NCBI GenBank assembly: GCA_018336015.1 | Contig: JAGXQZ010000060.1 | Coordinates: 62,001-126,000 of the forward strand | DNA length: 64,000 bases | Direction: 5' to 3' | Source of the DNA: Algoriphagus sp. | GTDB lineage: Bacteria > Bacteroidota > Bacteroidia > Cytophagales > Cyclobacteriaceae | Shown: positions 37,567 to 46,331 of the stretch, in pieces | Numbering within the stretch: the stretch's first letter is position 1 | Layout: the number at the start of each line of letters is the position of its first letter | Notes under the pieces: model-generated | The model's input: the letters and a program-made list of their open reading frames with translations, nothing else | Database searches by the model: none | What the model was told of the DNA's origin: nothing | Program-made: the position numbers and the translations under genes

Positions 37567-37862
37567 AACTCCAGTAAATCTGAAATGTAGGGTCCAGGCC
37601 AATTTCTGAGAGGAGATTTTTCTTTTTCACCATTTAGGACATTCAGATCATAAAGGGTTCATAGAATTAAATCTTATTCTGAAGTTGGTTCCAAATTCGA
37701 GGAGCACTATATGCCTTTAATGCCTTCCTGTTTTTAAAAGCACCTAAAGGAAGAAAAGTCGAAGTTGACTTGCGTATCATAACCTTTCCGTTCACACTTT
37801 TATTCTTGACCGCTCTTTCAAAAAAATGGTACTTTCGAACTTCACTCCCTAGCCCAAAACGT

Positions 37863-40040
37863 ATGCTCAAGAGATTTCTATTCATTTTAGCACTTTCTCT
37901 GGCTTTCGCCTGTCAAAACTCAAATCCTCAAGATGAACTCAGCCGTTGGGAAGCGCAAGCGGATCGGGTAGAGATTATTCGCGATGATTTTGGTGTGCCT
38001 CATATTTATGGAAAAAGTGATGCCGATGCGGTGTTTGGCTTGCTTTACGCTCAGTGTGAGGACGATTTTCGCCGTGTCGAGCGCAATTACATTTGGGCAA
38101 TCGGACGGTTGGCAGAGTTGGAAGGGGAGAAGGAGCTTTATTCTGACCTGCGCGCCCAGCTTTACATGACCGAGGCAGAGGCCAAGGCCGCTTATGAAAA
38201 AGCACCCGAGTGGCTAAAGGAATTGTGTGTGGCTTTTGCCGATGGGATCAATTACTACCTGCATACTCATCCCGAAGTCACCCCTCAGGTGATCACCCGA
38301 TACGAGCCTTGGATGCCCATGTTCTTTTTTGAGGGTTCGATCGGTGGAGACATCGAGCGGATTTCTACTTCGGCACTTCAGGCATTCTATGAGCAGGATT
38401 CAACCTTAGCGGTACTTGATTCCCAAGCCATGGAAGAACAGATCCTGGGCGAGCCTCAGGGCTCTAACGGGATTGCTATTGCACCTAGCCTCTCCGAGTC
38501 TGGCAATGCCATGCTGCTCATCAATCCTCATACTTCTTTCTATTTCAGACCAGAAGTGCACGTGGTCAGTGAGGAAGGACTCAATGCCTATGGCGCAGTG
38601 ACTTGGGGGCAGTTTTTTGTCTACCAGGGTTTCAATGAAAAAACCGGCTGGATCCATACTTCCACCTTTGTGGACTTTATCGATGAGTTTGTGGAAGAGG
38701 TGACGGAAGAAAATGGAGGCCTGGTCTATCGCTATGGAGAGGAAAAACGTCCCGTCGAAGCCCAAGAAGTAACACTGAAATACAAGGAGGGCGACCAACT
38801 CAAAGAGAAATCCTTTACCATTTACCGTACCCATCATGGTCCCGTGACGCATCAGGAAAATGGCAAATGGGTGACCACCAAAATCAATTGGGACCCGGTC
38901 AATGCCTTGGTGCAAAGCTATACGCGCACCAAGCTCAGTAACTTTTCAGAGTTTAAGGAGATGATGAATATCCGAACCAACAGCTCCAACAATACCGTTT
39001 TTGCGGACGCTGAAGGAAATATCGGGTACTTCCATGGGAATTTCATTCCGAAAAGAAATCCCGAATTTGACTTTTCCAAACCTGTCGATGGAACCAATCC
39101 CGCCACCAATTGGCAGGGGCTGCATACGGTGGATGAAAGTATCGTGATCCTCAATCCCGGCACAGGCTGGATTCAAAACTGTAACTCCACCCCATTCACT
39201 GCTGCGGCTGAGTTTAGTCCAAAGCGAGCGAATTATCCTGCCTACATGGCTCCTGATTCGGAAAACTTCCGTGGCCTTCACGCAGTCAAAGTCTTGCAGG
39301 GACTTCAGGGTAAGCTCAATTTGGACAGCTTTCTGAGCTTGGCCTATGATCCTTACCTTCCAGCCTTTGAATTTCTGATTCCCGAGTTGCTGAAAGCCAT
39401 AGGGAGTGGTGCTACTGAAGAGCAAAAGCAAGCGCTTGATCTGCTGAAGGCTTGGGATTTCCGTACCTCTAAAGAGTCTGTGGCAATGTCAGTAGCTCAT
39501 TTTTATGGAGAAAATTACCAACGCGCATTCCGAAGCTTGAATCGATTTGCGCAGCCTAATCCGGATGCAAAGATTCCGACTGCCAATGAGATTAAAGAAG
39601 TTTTTGCTCAGACCTTGGAGCAAATGAAGGCTGACTTTGGCACTTGGAACACACCTTGGGGAGAGATCAACCGATTCCAGCGTTTGAGTGGTGACATAGA
39701 TGCAGGCTTTGATGACAGTAAGCCTTACATCCCGGTAGGATTAGCTTCAGGTAATTGGGGTGCTTTGGCGGCTTATGGAGCCAGAGCGACGGATGGCACT
39801 AAGCGACTTTATGGTTATCGAGGCAATAGTTTTGTAGCCGTGGTAGAATTTGGTGACAAGGTAAAAGCCAAAACCATCCTTGCTGGGGGGCAAAGTGCTG
39901 ATTCGAATTCTCCCCATTTTTTTGATCAGGCTCAGCGGTATGCAGAGGTGAATTTCAAGGAAGTGGCTTTCTATCGTGATGAGGTAGAGAATAGGGCTAA
40001 GAAATTGTATAAGCCTGGAAAAGTGGAATCTGGAAAATAA
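37863..40040 (+). CDS. Penicillin acylase family (Ntn-hydrolase) lipoprotein
   Basis: A 725-residue exported acylase of family S45 (penicillin G acylase, aculeacin A or N-acyl-homoserine lactone acylases). The start MLKRFLFILALSLAFAC gives a lipoprotein signal with Cys17. The precursor has an alpha-chain region beginning RVEIIRDDFGVPHIYG, and the autocatalytic site is Gly200|Ser201 in QGSNGIAIAP, where Ser201 becomes the N-terminal nucleophile of the beta chain. Later motifs SSNNTVFADAEGNIGYFHGNFIPKR and NWQG are typical. It cleaves amide bonds in an unknown substrate at the periplasmic face. A TTG frame start at 37770 is rejected because it destroys the signal peptide. Confidence 0.9.
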   Translation: MLKRFLFILALSLAFACQNSNPQDELSRWEAQADRVEIIRDDFGVPHIYGKSDADAVFGLLYAQCEDDFRRVERNYIWAIGRLAELEGEKELYSDLRAQLYMTEAEAKAAYEKAPEWLKELCVAFADGINYYLHTHPEVTPQVITRYEPWMPMFFFEGSIGGDIERISTSALQAFYEQDSTLAVLDSQAMEEQILGEPQGSNGIAIAPSLSESGNAMLLINPHTSFYFRPEVHVVSEEGLNAYGAVTWGQFFVYQGFNEKTGWIHTSTFVDFIDEFVEEVTEENGGLVYRYGEEKRPVEAQEVTLKYKEGDQLKEKSFTIYRTHHGPVTHQENGKWVTTKINWDPVNALVQSYTRTKLSNFSEFKEMMNIRTNSSNNTVFADAEGNIGYFHGNFIPKRNPEFDFSKPVDGTNPATNWQGLHTVDESIVILNPGTGWIQNCNSTPFTAAAEFSPKRANYPAYMAPDSENFRGLHAVKVLQGLQGKLNLDSFLSLAYDPYLPAFEFLIPELLKAIGSGATEEQKQALDLLKAWDFRTSKESVAMSVAHFYGENYQRAFRSLNRFAQPNPDAKIPTANEIKEVFAQTLEQMKADFGTWNTPWGEINRFQRLSGDIDAGFDDSKPYIPVGLASGNWGALAAYGARATDGTKRLYGYRGNSFVAVVEFGDKVKAKTILAGGQSADSNSPHFFDQAQRYAEVNFKEVAFYRDEVENRAKKLYKPGKVESGK

Positions 40041-40170
40041 GAGTTTGCTTTACAGGGCTTTATGATTTAAATAAATATATTTTAGTGTATCTATGTATCC
40101 AAGATAGCTTAATTACCGTTTTTAAACCAGTCAGGAATTTTCGGATTCTTGGTTAAATTTTGGTTTAATA

Positions 40171-40216
40171 AAAGACAAAATCCCCGCTTTATGAGTGGGG
40201 ATTTTGTCTTTATAGG
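40171..40216 (+). terminator. Strong bidirectional hairpin terminator after the acylase gene
   Basis: A long perfect stem (aaagacaaaatcccc and ggggattttgtcttt) with a loop of about 12 bases lies 130 bases after the acylase stop. A- and T-rich flanks allow use in both directions. The rest of the 373-base spacer between the acylase and ammonium transporter genes (40041-40413) is AT-rich and shows no gene; a 65-codon frame through the hairpin is not credible. Confidence 0.8.
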
Positions 40217-40413
40217 AAATGGAAATTCTGATTCCTGAAATTGACAATTGTAATCTGGAGGTAGTGACTGGTTTATTTTTAGGCTTAAATGGTGATTTTT
40301 TAATTGAATCTTTAAAAATAACCCTCATTTATTACCCAATTCTAAATTTATTAATCCAAAATCTGAAGAATTTGCATTAAAACGCTGTATACTTGTTGCC
40401 AAAATAAAATTTC

Positions 40414-41742
40414 ATGAAAGTAAAATGGAAATTGGCGTTTTTGATCACCATTGCAGCGCCGGTTGTTAGTTTGTTTTGGCCAGTTGGCCAACCACTTGTA
40501 GAAAATTTCGGAACAGAGGCAGATTTGAATTTTGCCGACATCGCTTGGTTACTTACTGCATCCTGTTTGGTGTTGCTTATGACCCCGGGCCTTTCCTTGT
40601 TTTATGGGGGGATGGTTGGAAAGAAAAACCTCATTTCCACCATGCTTCAGAGTTTTATTTCATTGGGTGTGGTGACGATGCTTTGGGTGGTCGTCGGATT
40701 CAGCTTGGCTTTTGGAGATCCGATTGGGATTACGATCAACGGTACGCACTACGGACTGATCGGGAATCCACTTCAGTTCATGTTTTTTGATCAGGTAGGC
40801 CCACTTCCCAACAAGGTATTAGGAGCTACGATTCCCTTTGTGTTGTTCGCTTTGTTTCAGATGAAGTTTGCGGTCATTACTCCGGCGATTATTACCGGTT
40901 CCTTTGCCGAGCGAGTTCGATTTATTGGGTATTTATTCTTCATTGGCATATTTACCGTGTTTGTCTATGCGCCGCTTTGCCACATGGTTTGGCATCCTCA
41001 GGGTTTGATAGGAGCGTATTTTGGGGTGGTTGATTTTGCAGGTGGTACAGTGGTTCACATCAGCGCAGGTTTAGCTTCTCTTGCCGGTGCGTTATTTATA
41101 GGAAAGCGTAAAAATCCACATCATGACCCTTCCAATATCACCTATGTACTGTTGGGAACAGGCATGCTTTGGTTTGGGTGGTTTGGATTCAATGCCGGTT
41201 CTTCCTTTGCTGCCAACGGCACTGCTGCCATGGCATTTGCCACCACGACCATCAGTTCGGCCACAGCCATGATGACTTGGGTATTGTTTGATCGGATACA
41301 GGGAAGGAAGATTTCCGCGATGCAAGCTTGTATCGGGGCAGTGGTGGGGTTGGTCGTGATTACGCCTGCTGCAGGATTTATCACCATTCCTCAGAGTTTC
41401 ATCTTTGGATTTTTCGGAGCCATTGTCTCCAATGTGATGATGAATGCCAAGTTTCTCCGCAAGATTGACGACACTTTGGATGTGTTTGCCTGTCATGGAA
41501 TCGGGGGAATTATGGGGATGATTTTGACAGCCATCTTTGCAAATAAGCCCGGTTCAAGTCTGCTTTATGGGGGTTGGGGAGTGTTTGCTTCCCACATGTT
41601 GGTCTTGGTAGAGGTGGCGGTGTTCTCCTTTGTGATGTCCTACGCGATCTTGTTCATTCTGAATAAGTTTGTGACCCTACGGGTGCGGGAGGAATATGAG
41701 GAAATCGGCTTGGATTTGTCTCAACACGGGGAGTCGGTTTAA
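40414..41742 (+). CDS. amt: Ammonium transporter
   Basis: A 442-residue Amt/MEP/Rh channel. Eleven or twelve transmembrane helices are evident. Family features include the extended first helix with MTPGLSLFYGGMVGKKN, the ammonium-pore histidines in LCHMVWHPQG and DVFACHGIGGIMG, GGTVVHISAGLASLAGAL, and the cytoplasmic tail LRVREEYEEIGLDLSQHGE that contacts PII proteins. No glnK/PII gene is adjacent, which is unusual but not rare in this phylum. The 5' spacer contains a TATACTTG box close to the -7 consensus at about 40389. Confidence 0.95.
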   Translation: MKVKWKLAFLITIAAPVVSLFWPVGQPLVENFGTEADLNFADIAWLLTASCLVLLMTPGLSLFYGGMVGKKNLISTMLQSFISLGVVTMLWVVVGFSLAFGDPIGITINGTHYGLIGNPLQFMFFDQVGPLPNKVLGATIPFVLFALFQMKFAVITPAIITGSFAERVRFIGYLFFIGIFTVFVYAPLCHMVWHPQGLIGAYFGVVDFAGGTVVHISAGLASLAGALFIGKRKNPHHDPSNITYVLLGTGMLWFGWFGFNAGSSFAANGTAAMAFATTTISSATAMMTWVLFDRIQGRKISAMQACIGAVVGLVVITPAAGFITIPQSFIFGFFGAIVSNVMMNAKFLRKIDDTLDVFACHGIGGIMGMILTAIFANKPGSSLLYGGWGVFASHMLVLVEVAVFSFVMSYAILFILNKFVTLRVREEYEEIGLDLSQHGESV

Positions 41743-42837
41743 GGAATATTTTCTGAAGGTTCAAAACAACTTCTAACGACTATTAGCGCAAGTCATTAGA
41801 CTTGTGCTCTGTTGTATGCAGTCCTGCCCACGGGCAGACGGGATCCAGACTCCTTTCCCTGAGATCAAGAATGAAATTTAAACCACAATAGACACATAGA
41901 AGCCACATAGGAGGGAAAAACTTGTACCCTTTTTTCTATGTATTCTATGTCGCTATGTGGTTTTATCCCTTTATTAACGAAAGTCTTTCGACCTGCCTTC
42001 TGGTAGGCAGGCTTGTGCTTACTTCTATGAAGTCTTTGGACTGCGTTGTGTAAAAACTAGTCTCTACCAATTAAAGATTAATTTTTGGTCTAGATTAGAT
42101 ACTTGTTTACATAATATGATTTAGTTAAATCTCCTTTGTAAGCATTTTTCTGTTCGTTCTTTTGGCTTGACCCAAAAGAACCAAAAGGTCAAGACACAGC
42201 AAAGCTCCCACCGCACGGGGCCGGACGCTGGCCCGCTGCTGTGTCGGCCCACGCGCCTATCCGATTTGAGTTTTGTGGTCAAAAAAGGATTTAAAATTAG
42301 AAATGGCCAAATACGGATTAGAATTTACCGAATTTATAGCTCATTTATAAATTCAAATTTTTCTAACTAGGTAAGACACGAAGTCGCTAAGGAATATAGC
42401 TCTTTGCGTCTTTGCGAGAAAAAATAGGATTACACAAGATGCCTCCAATAGCGCAAGTCTTTCGACCTGCCTTACAATAGGTATTCTTGTGTTCTTTTGT
42501 ATGCAGTCCTGCCCTCCTGTATGCAGGCTTCAGACTGTGTTTTTTATGTCCAAAGAAAATTATAAAACCACAATAGCCACATAATAAGCACATAGGATTC
42601 AGGATGGTGTAAAAGCCATCTTACCCTTTCTGGGTCACTACTTCGGTTTCAAGGTGCAGATCATTTTCAAGTCCTGAACTGAGGGTAAAAAACAACATCT
42701 ATATGGTGTTTAAGGGGCAGGCAGGGTTGTCCTCAGATTACGCTGAGACATTCCCCACCTGTGTTTCAATCCCGTGTCTAGTACTTTTGCCAAGGCCAAA
42801 AATCCCGGGCACACCCTCCTAAAATCGAATACTCTTT
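41743..42837. repeat. Intergenic block of dispersed and inverted repeats (no gene)
   Basis: This spacer of about 1.1 kb has no convincing gene. It holds three related copies of a mosaic repeat (41786-41853, 41975-42050, 42451-42542) sharing pieces such as gcaagtctttcgacctgcc, cttgtg and atgcagtcctgcc. It also contains an inverted pair of accacatag-type repeats (41880-41968, with a third copy at 42564-42604), a GC-rich structured element (42157-42262), and a 'ctttgcgtctttgcgag' type repeat at 42400-42420. The last part (42600-42830) is unlike the rest; it holds a small ctcag/ctgag hairpin, and nothing further is recognised. Confidence 0.75.
42157..42262. repeat. Structured GC-rich element, putative REP-like repeat
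   Basis: A nine-base palindrome (ttcttttgg / ccaaaagaa) leads into a second overlapping stem (cttgacc / ggtcaag), then a perfect eight-base stem gacacagc / gctgtgtc enclosing a GC-rich loop. The arrangement 'cttgacccaaaagaaccaaaaggtcaag' resembles a repeat I know from many Bacteroidota genomes, although its role is not established. Confidence 0.55.
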
Positions 42838-43224
42838 TTAAAAAGGATAATTTGCTTCGGCTGCTTCGGAATGGGCTTTTTCAGCTTTTGAGCCTCCGCC
42901 TAGGAGCAATACTTCATTGACCACTACTTCGGTAATGTATTTCTTTTCCCCGCTTTTGTCGGTGTAGGAGCGGTTGGACAGCTTGCCCTCCACCGCGATC
43001 TCCGAACCCTTGTCGGTGTACTTTTCAAGGATCTCGGCATTTTTACCCCAAATAACCAGGTTGGTCCAGGTGGTCTCCGTGATCTTTTCGCCTTTCGCAT
43101 TGCGATACACCTCGTTGGTGGCGATGTTGACCCGACCGACTACTTTGCCGGATTCAGTGGTTTTGACTTCGATTTTGGAACCTAGGTTTCCAATGAGTTG
43201 AACTTTGTTTCTTAGCGCGTTCAT
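42838..43224 (-). CDS. ssb: Single-stranded DNA-binding protein
   Basis: A 128-residue OB-fold SSB. The start MNALRNKVQLIGNLG and the core VVGRVNIATNEVYRN, TTWTNLVIWGKNAEILEKY and GSEIAVEGKLSNRSYTDKSGEKKYITEVVV are typical of short Bacteroidota SSBs. The C-terminal tail is short and ends EAAEANYPF, keeping the terminal Pro-Phe used to recruit partner proteins but with fewer acidic residues than the usual DDDLPF. The longer frame to 43263 has no homology. It stands alone, without rpsF/rpsR or recombination genes, within repeat-rich DNA, and may be an accessory SSB paralogue rather than the main replicative one. Confidence 0.92.
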   Translation of the reverse strand: MNALRNKVQLIGNLGSKIEVKTTESGKVVGRVNIATNEVYRNAKGEKITETTWTNLVIWGKNAEILEKYTDKGSEIAVEGKLSNRSYTDKSGEKKYITEVVVNEVLLLGGGSKAEKAHSEAAEANYPF

Positions 43225-43568
43225 GTGTTTAAAAGTTTGATTGTGAAAGATTTGATTTAACAATTTCCGCTAGAGGAGAACTGATGGTCCAAAGTTGGGG
43301 GGAGGGCAAAAAAAGACTCGGTAATGAAGTGCTTGTATCCGATTGTAATCGGTTGTGCTTGGGAAAAGGCTCTTTTTGAAGAGATTTGAAGGGTTTTGTG
43401 TGAATGAATTTTCCAAAGTAAAATCCGATCAGGGAAATAGTTCAAACTTATCGCGCTATGAACTCCTTGAAAAATAGGAGGATTACCTGCTTTTCAACCA
43501 GAACCAAATAAGATAAGATTTGAAGTCCGATTAGAGGTGCTGTAGACTCTCGTCTGTGGTCCCTCAAG

Positions 43569-43624
43569 GAATATCCACGATCATTAGAGAGATGAACTGC
43601 CTAGTGGTAAGATTGTGGATATTC
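43569..43624. repeat. Inverted repeat in the ssb - hydrolase spacer
   Basis: The arms gaatatccacgatc (43569-43582) and gattgtggatattc (43611-43624) pair over 14 bases with one G-T-type mismatch and a 28-base loop. The surrounding 557-base spacer (43225-43781) has no convincing gene; it also contains a small agac/gtct hairpin at about 43546-43556. Confidence 0.6.
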
Positions 43625-43781
43625 ATAAAAATAGGCTCTTTATCTCCACTTGGAACAGGGGAAGTGCACCTAAAGAATACCTGCTTGGTTTTATAATCCT
43701 ATTGGAAGCGCTAGGTTTGTGGTACGGCGGGAGGAAGGTGCTGGCTTACACCAAAGATGATTCACACAAAAATCCGACTCA

Positions 43782-44687
43782 ATGAAAATCTACAGCACCT
43801 CCCAGTTTAAAGATCCGGTCAATGACCATTGCTATTTTGAAGAGTGGGTCGGTAAACTGGAGCGCCACAACGGCAGAACCTATGAGCGCATCCAAATCCA
43901 AACCTCACTCGGAAAGACCCATATATGGGGTCTGAATACCCAAGAAACACATCGTGATGCCTTGGTGATCTTTCCGGGTGCCCGGACTACCGCCTTGATT
44001 TGGGACTTTGATCGGGGACTTGATCAGATTGGGCATCCGCTGCGGATTTTTATGGTGGAGACCAACGGGCTTCCCAACCTGAGTGATGGGGCAACTCCCG
44101 ACATTCGTTCCTTGGATTATGGCGTGTGGGCCACGGAAGTGCTGGAACAACTACAACTCGAAAAGGCTTATGTAGCCGGAGCTTCTTTCGGTGGACTGAT
44201 CTGCATGAAGCTGACGCTTGTCAGTCCGGAAAAGGTTCAGGCGGCATTCCTGCTCAATCCCGGTTGCCTGCAATCCTTTTCCCTGACCTTCAAAAATCTC
44301 TACTACAACCTGCTGCCCATTTTGAGGCCCACGGCAAAAAACGTGGCAAAATTTCTCAATAAGGCTATTTTTTCCAAGCCCAACCATCAGCTTTCCGAAG
44401 TCGCGGAGCAACTCCTGATCGACTACGAGGTCTTTGCGATCACGCGCTATCACGACCGAACGCAAAAGCCCTACTACATGAACAAGCAGCTCGAAGACGT
44501 GACTGTCCCTACCTATGTGCTGCTTGGGGAACATGACCTGCTGTTTCCCTTCCAAACCTCCATGGAAAATGCCAAAAGGCAGATTAAGTCCCTACGCGAT
44601 ATCCAGGTGTATCCCCACGTGGGCCATGGCATCGAGACTTATGCCTCGGCGATGCGGTACTTGGGAGAGAAGATCAAACATGGATGA
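43782..44687 (+). CDS. Alpha/beta hydrolase
   Basis: A 301-residue cytoplasmic alpha/beta-hydrolase-fold protein. The nucleophile elbow is GASFGG with Ser135; the probable acid is the aspartate in LLGEHDLLF (about 247) and the histidine lies in PHVGHGIE (about 284). The N-terminal part includes WGLNTQETHRDALVIFPGARTT, with a 'PGARTT' oxyanion-hole type segment. Esterase, lipase or carboxylesterase-type activity is possible; the substrate cannot be told. Its GC content is higher than that of the island downstream. No operon partner is evident. Confidence 0.82.
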   Translation: MKIYSTSQFKDPVNDHCYFEEWVGKLERHNGRTYERIQIQTSLGKTHIWGLNTQETHRDALVIFPGARTTALIWDFDRGLDQIGHPLRIFMVETNGLPNLSDGATPDIRSLDYGVWATEVLEQLQLEKAYVAGASFGGLICMKLTLVSPEKVQAAFLLNPGCLQSFSLTFKNLYYNLLPILRPTAKNVAKFLNKAIFSKPNHQLSEVAEQLLIDYEVFAITRYHDRTQKPYYMNKQLEDVTVPTYVLLGEHDLLFPFQTSMENAKRQIKSLRDIQVYPHVGHGIETYASAMRYLGEKIKHG

Positions 44688-45232
44688 AATTCATTCCAGA
44701 AGGATTGTACCTGGGAGACATAGCTAGACCAGGCAAATAAGCTTCTTCGAAATCTTTTCCCTTTACCGCTAGCAGCATCCGTTTTTTGGCTTCGCTGCGC
44801 AAAAAGTAAACAACTGCCTGAAGTACCGCTTAACACCCTGAGTTCCCCAATACCCTTCTGAGCCATCGCTCGGAAGGGCTTTTTTGTGGAAGAAAAAGCA
44901 AGCATTCCAGCCCGATATCCAAATCCCCAACTCCAAAAATCACCAAATACAAAATAAAATGTAAAAAAATGATATAAACTGTTGCATTCCTGTTTTTAAC
45001 TGAATAGTTTAAGGTTTTTAAAACTTACTTTTCACAGCCATGAAATACATCAGTCAAATAGGCGCAAAGCGCGCGAGAGGTCAGGAAGCCCGGGATTTTT
45101 GGAGGGGGGGAAGTAAGGCGGAAATATGGATGATACTTGGATGTTATTTAGGTAAAATACCTATTATTTAGTTTTAATTGTTTACAAGTTTTTCTATCAA
45201 TTTAAAATAACACCTAAACCTAAAAATAAAGT
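44688..45232. other. Intergenic spacer before the AT-rich island
   Basis: This 545-base stretch contains the terminator described separately, a poly-A rich section (about 44890-45000) and a short frame 45040-45171 (43 codons, starting MKYISQIGAKRARG) that I cannot support as a gene. It marks the transition from normal-composition DNA to the AT-rich island. Confidence 0.5.
44852..44885 (+). terminator. Rho-independent terminator downstream of the alpha/beta hydrolase
   Basis: A hairpin with arms cccttc(t)gagc and gctc(g)gaaggg and a short loop is followed by a T run. It lies 165 bases after the hydrolase stop codon. Confidence 0.7.
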
Positions 45233-46063
45233 ATGAAACGGAGCATTTTGACTATTGCAGTATTATTTGTTGTTTTTCTAGCATTTGGACAAGACCAAGA
45301 CAAGGATTTCGAAAGAAAAAATTATTATGAATTGTTGGGTCGGGCGAACTTCTTCGAAGTGAATAATAGGTATGAAATTTTAAAAGACACTATTTATTAT
45401 TCTAGTAGTGGTTTTCTGATAAATGCGGAATGGGATGAGGTCAGTATTGACGATAAAATTTACATTATAATCACTTACCCGAATTATTCAAATGGAAAAC
45501 AAAGTAGTAACGATAGGAAACCTCTAGAAGGATTAGTTGAGGAAAATCCAGTTAGGCAATATATTGTAAATATTAATGGTAAAATTCTTTGCATTCCTAA
45601 AGAAGAATTTGAAAAAATAGAAAAGAAGCCAGTTTATTCAGTTGATTTTCGAAGAATGAGAAACTATCAAATTACTGCAGGCCAATTAACTTTACCTTTT
45701 AAGTTAAGGCCTAAGGAAGGAGATACTAATTTTCAAATGACTACAGATGTAACAGTAGGCGCTTATGGAGGAGTAAGGAAAAGAATTTCAAAATATAGTT
45801 CTACTTATCTTACAATTCCTGTAGTTCTTGGCCTTACTTTTATAAATGTAAATGAAAATACAACTACAAATACTGGGCAAGTAGATTTTAAATCAGGAAT
45901 AACTCCAGGTTGGACTTGGGCAACAGGTATTGTCATTCAGACTGATAGACTCTCACTTGGGTTTGTTTTTGGGAGAGATTTTGCAAGTGGCTATGCTGAA
46001 GATTGGGTATATAACAATAAAACTTGGTATTCTTTTGGAATTGGGTATTCATTCTTGAAATAA
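45233..46063 (+). CDS. Exported protein with probable outer-membrane beta-barrel, function unknown
   Basis: A 276-residue protein with a signal peptide (MKRSILTIAVLFVVFLAFGQ, cleavage at about residue 20). The N-terminal half (to about 150) is polar with no recognised domain; the C-terminal half alternates aromatic and polar residues (TVGAYGGVRKRIS, STYLTIPVVLGLTFI, GWTWATGIVIQTDRLSLGFVFGRDF, TWYSFGIGYSFLK) as in a small eight-strand barrel with a terminal aromatic residue. The gene is markedly AT-rich and sits at the left end of the defence-gene island, but nothing in it identifies a defence role. No family name can be given. Confidence 0.65.
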   Translation: MKRSILTIAVLFVVFLAFGQDQDKDFERKNYYELLGRANFFEVNNRYEILKDTIYYSSSGFLINAEWDEVSIDDKIYIIITYPNYSNGKQSSNDRKPLEGLVEENPVRQYIVNINGKILCIPKEEFEKIEKKPVYSVDFRRMRNYQITAGQLTLPFKLRPKEGDTNFQMTTDVTVGAYGGVRKRISKYSSTYLTIPVVLGLTFINVNENTTTNTGQVDFKSGITPGWTWATGIVIQTDRLSLGFVFGRDFASGYAEDWVYNNKTWYSFGIGYSFLK

Positions 46064-46331
46064 ATACTGATTAAATGAGCAGATAGTTAATTTATCCTTG
46101 TTGATCGAAACTTTGTGTGTCAAGAATCACTTATTGTTTTTTGACGCTTAAGTAGAAGCTCCTCTAGTTGGTAGTGTGTCAAGAGGTAATTAGGGTGTTC
46201 TTGAGAAAAGAAAAAGTGGGGGGAAGGTTCACAAATGCAGCTAAATTAGTCCGATTGAGATAAAGAAGGTAAAGCAATAAATAAGTTGTGCGTCATGCTA
46301 AAATGAACCTGTAGCAAAAAAAACAATAGAA

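Noticed and set aside
37667-37885. 72-codon minus-strand frame between the aldo/keto reductase and acylase genes
   Set aside because: It overlaps the signal-peptide region of the acylase and shows no recognisable domain.
40131-40328. 65-codon reading frame on the minus strand
   Set aside because: It runs through the perfect terminator stem at 40171-40216, has no recognisable family and no ribosome-binding context.
42167-42370. 67-codon frame in the structured GC-rich element
   Set aside because: It is an artefact of the repeat; its first half is the stem-loop region and its second half is low-complexity AT-rich sequence.
43257-43445. 62-codon minus-strand frame upstream of ssb
   Set aside because: It abuts the ssb 5' region and shows no domain or start signal.
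45040-45171. 43-codon frame starting MKYISQIGAKRARG
   Set aside because: Short, not recognised, with mixed composition and no start signal. Left as spacer, though a small gene cannot be excluded.
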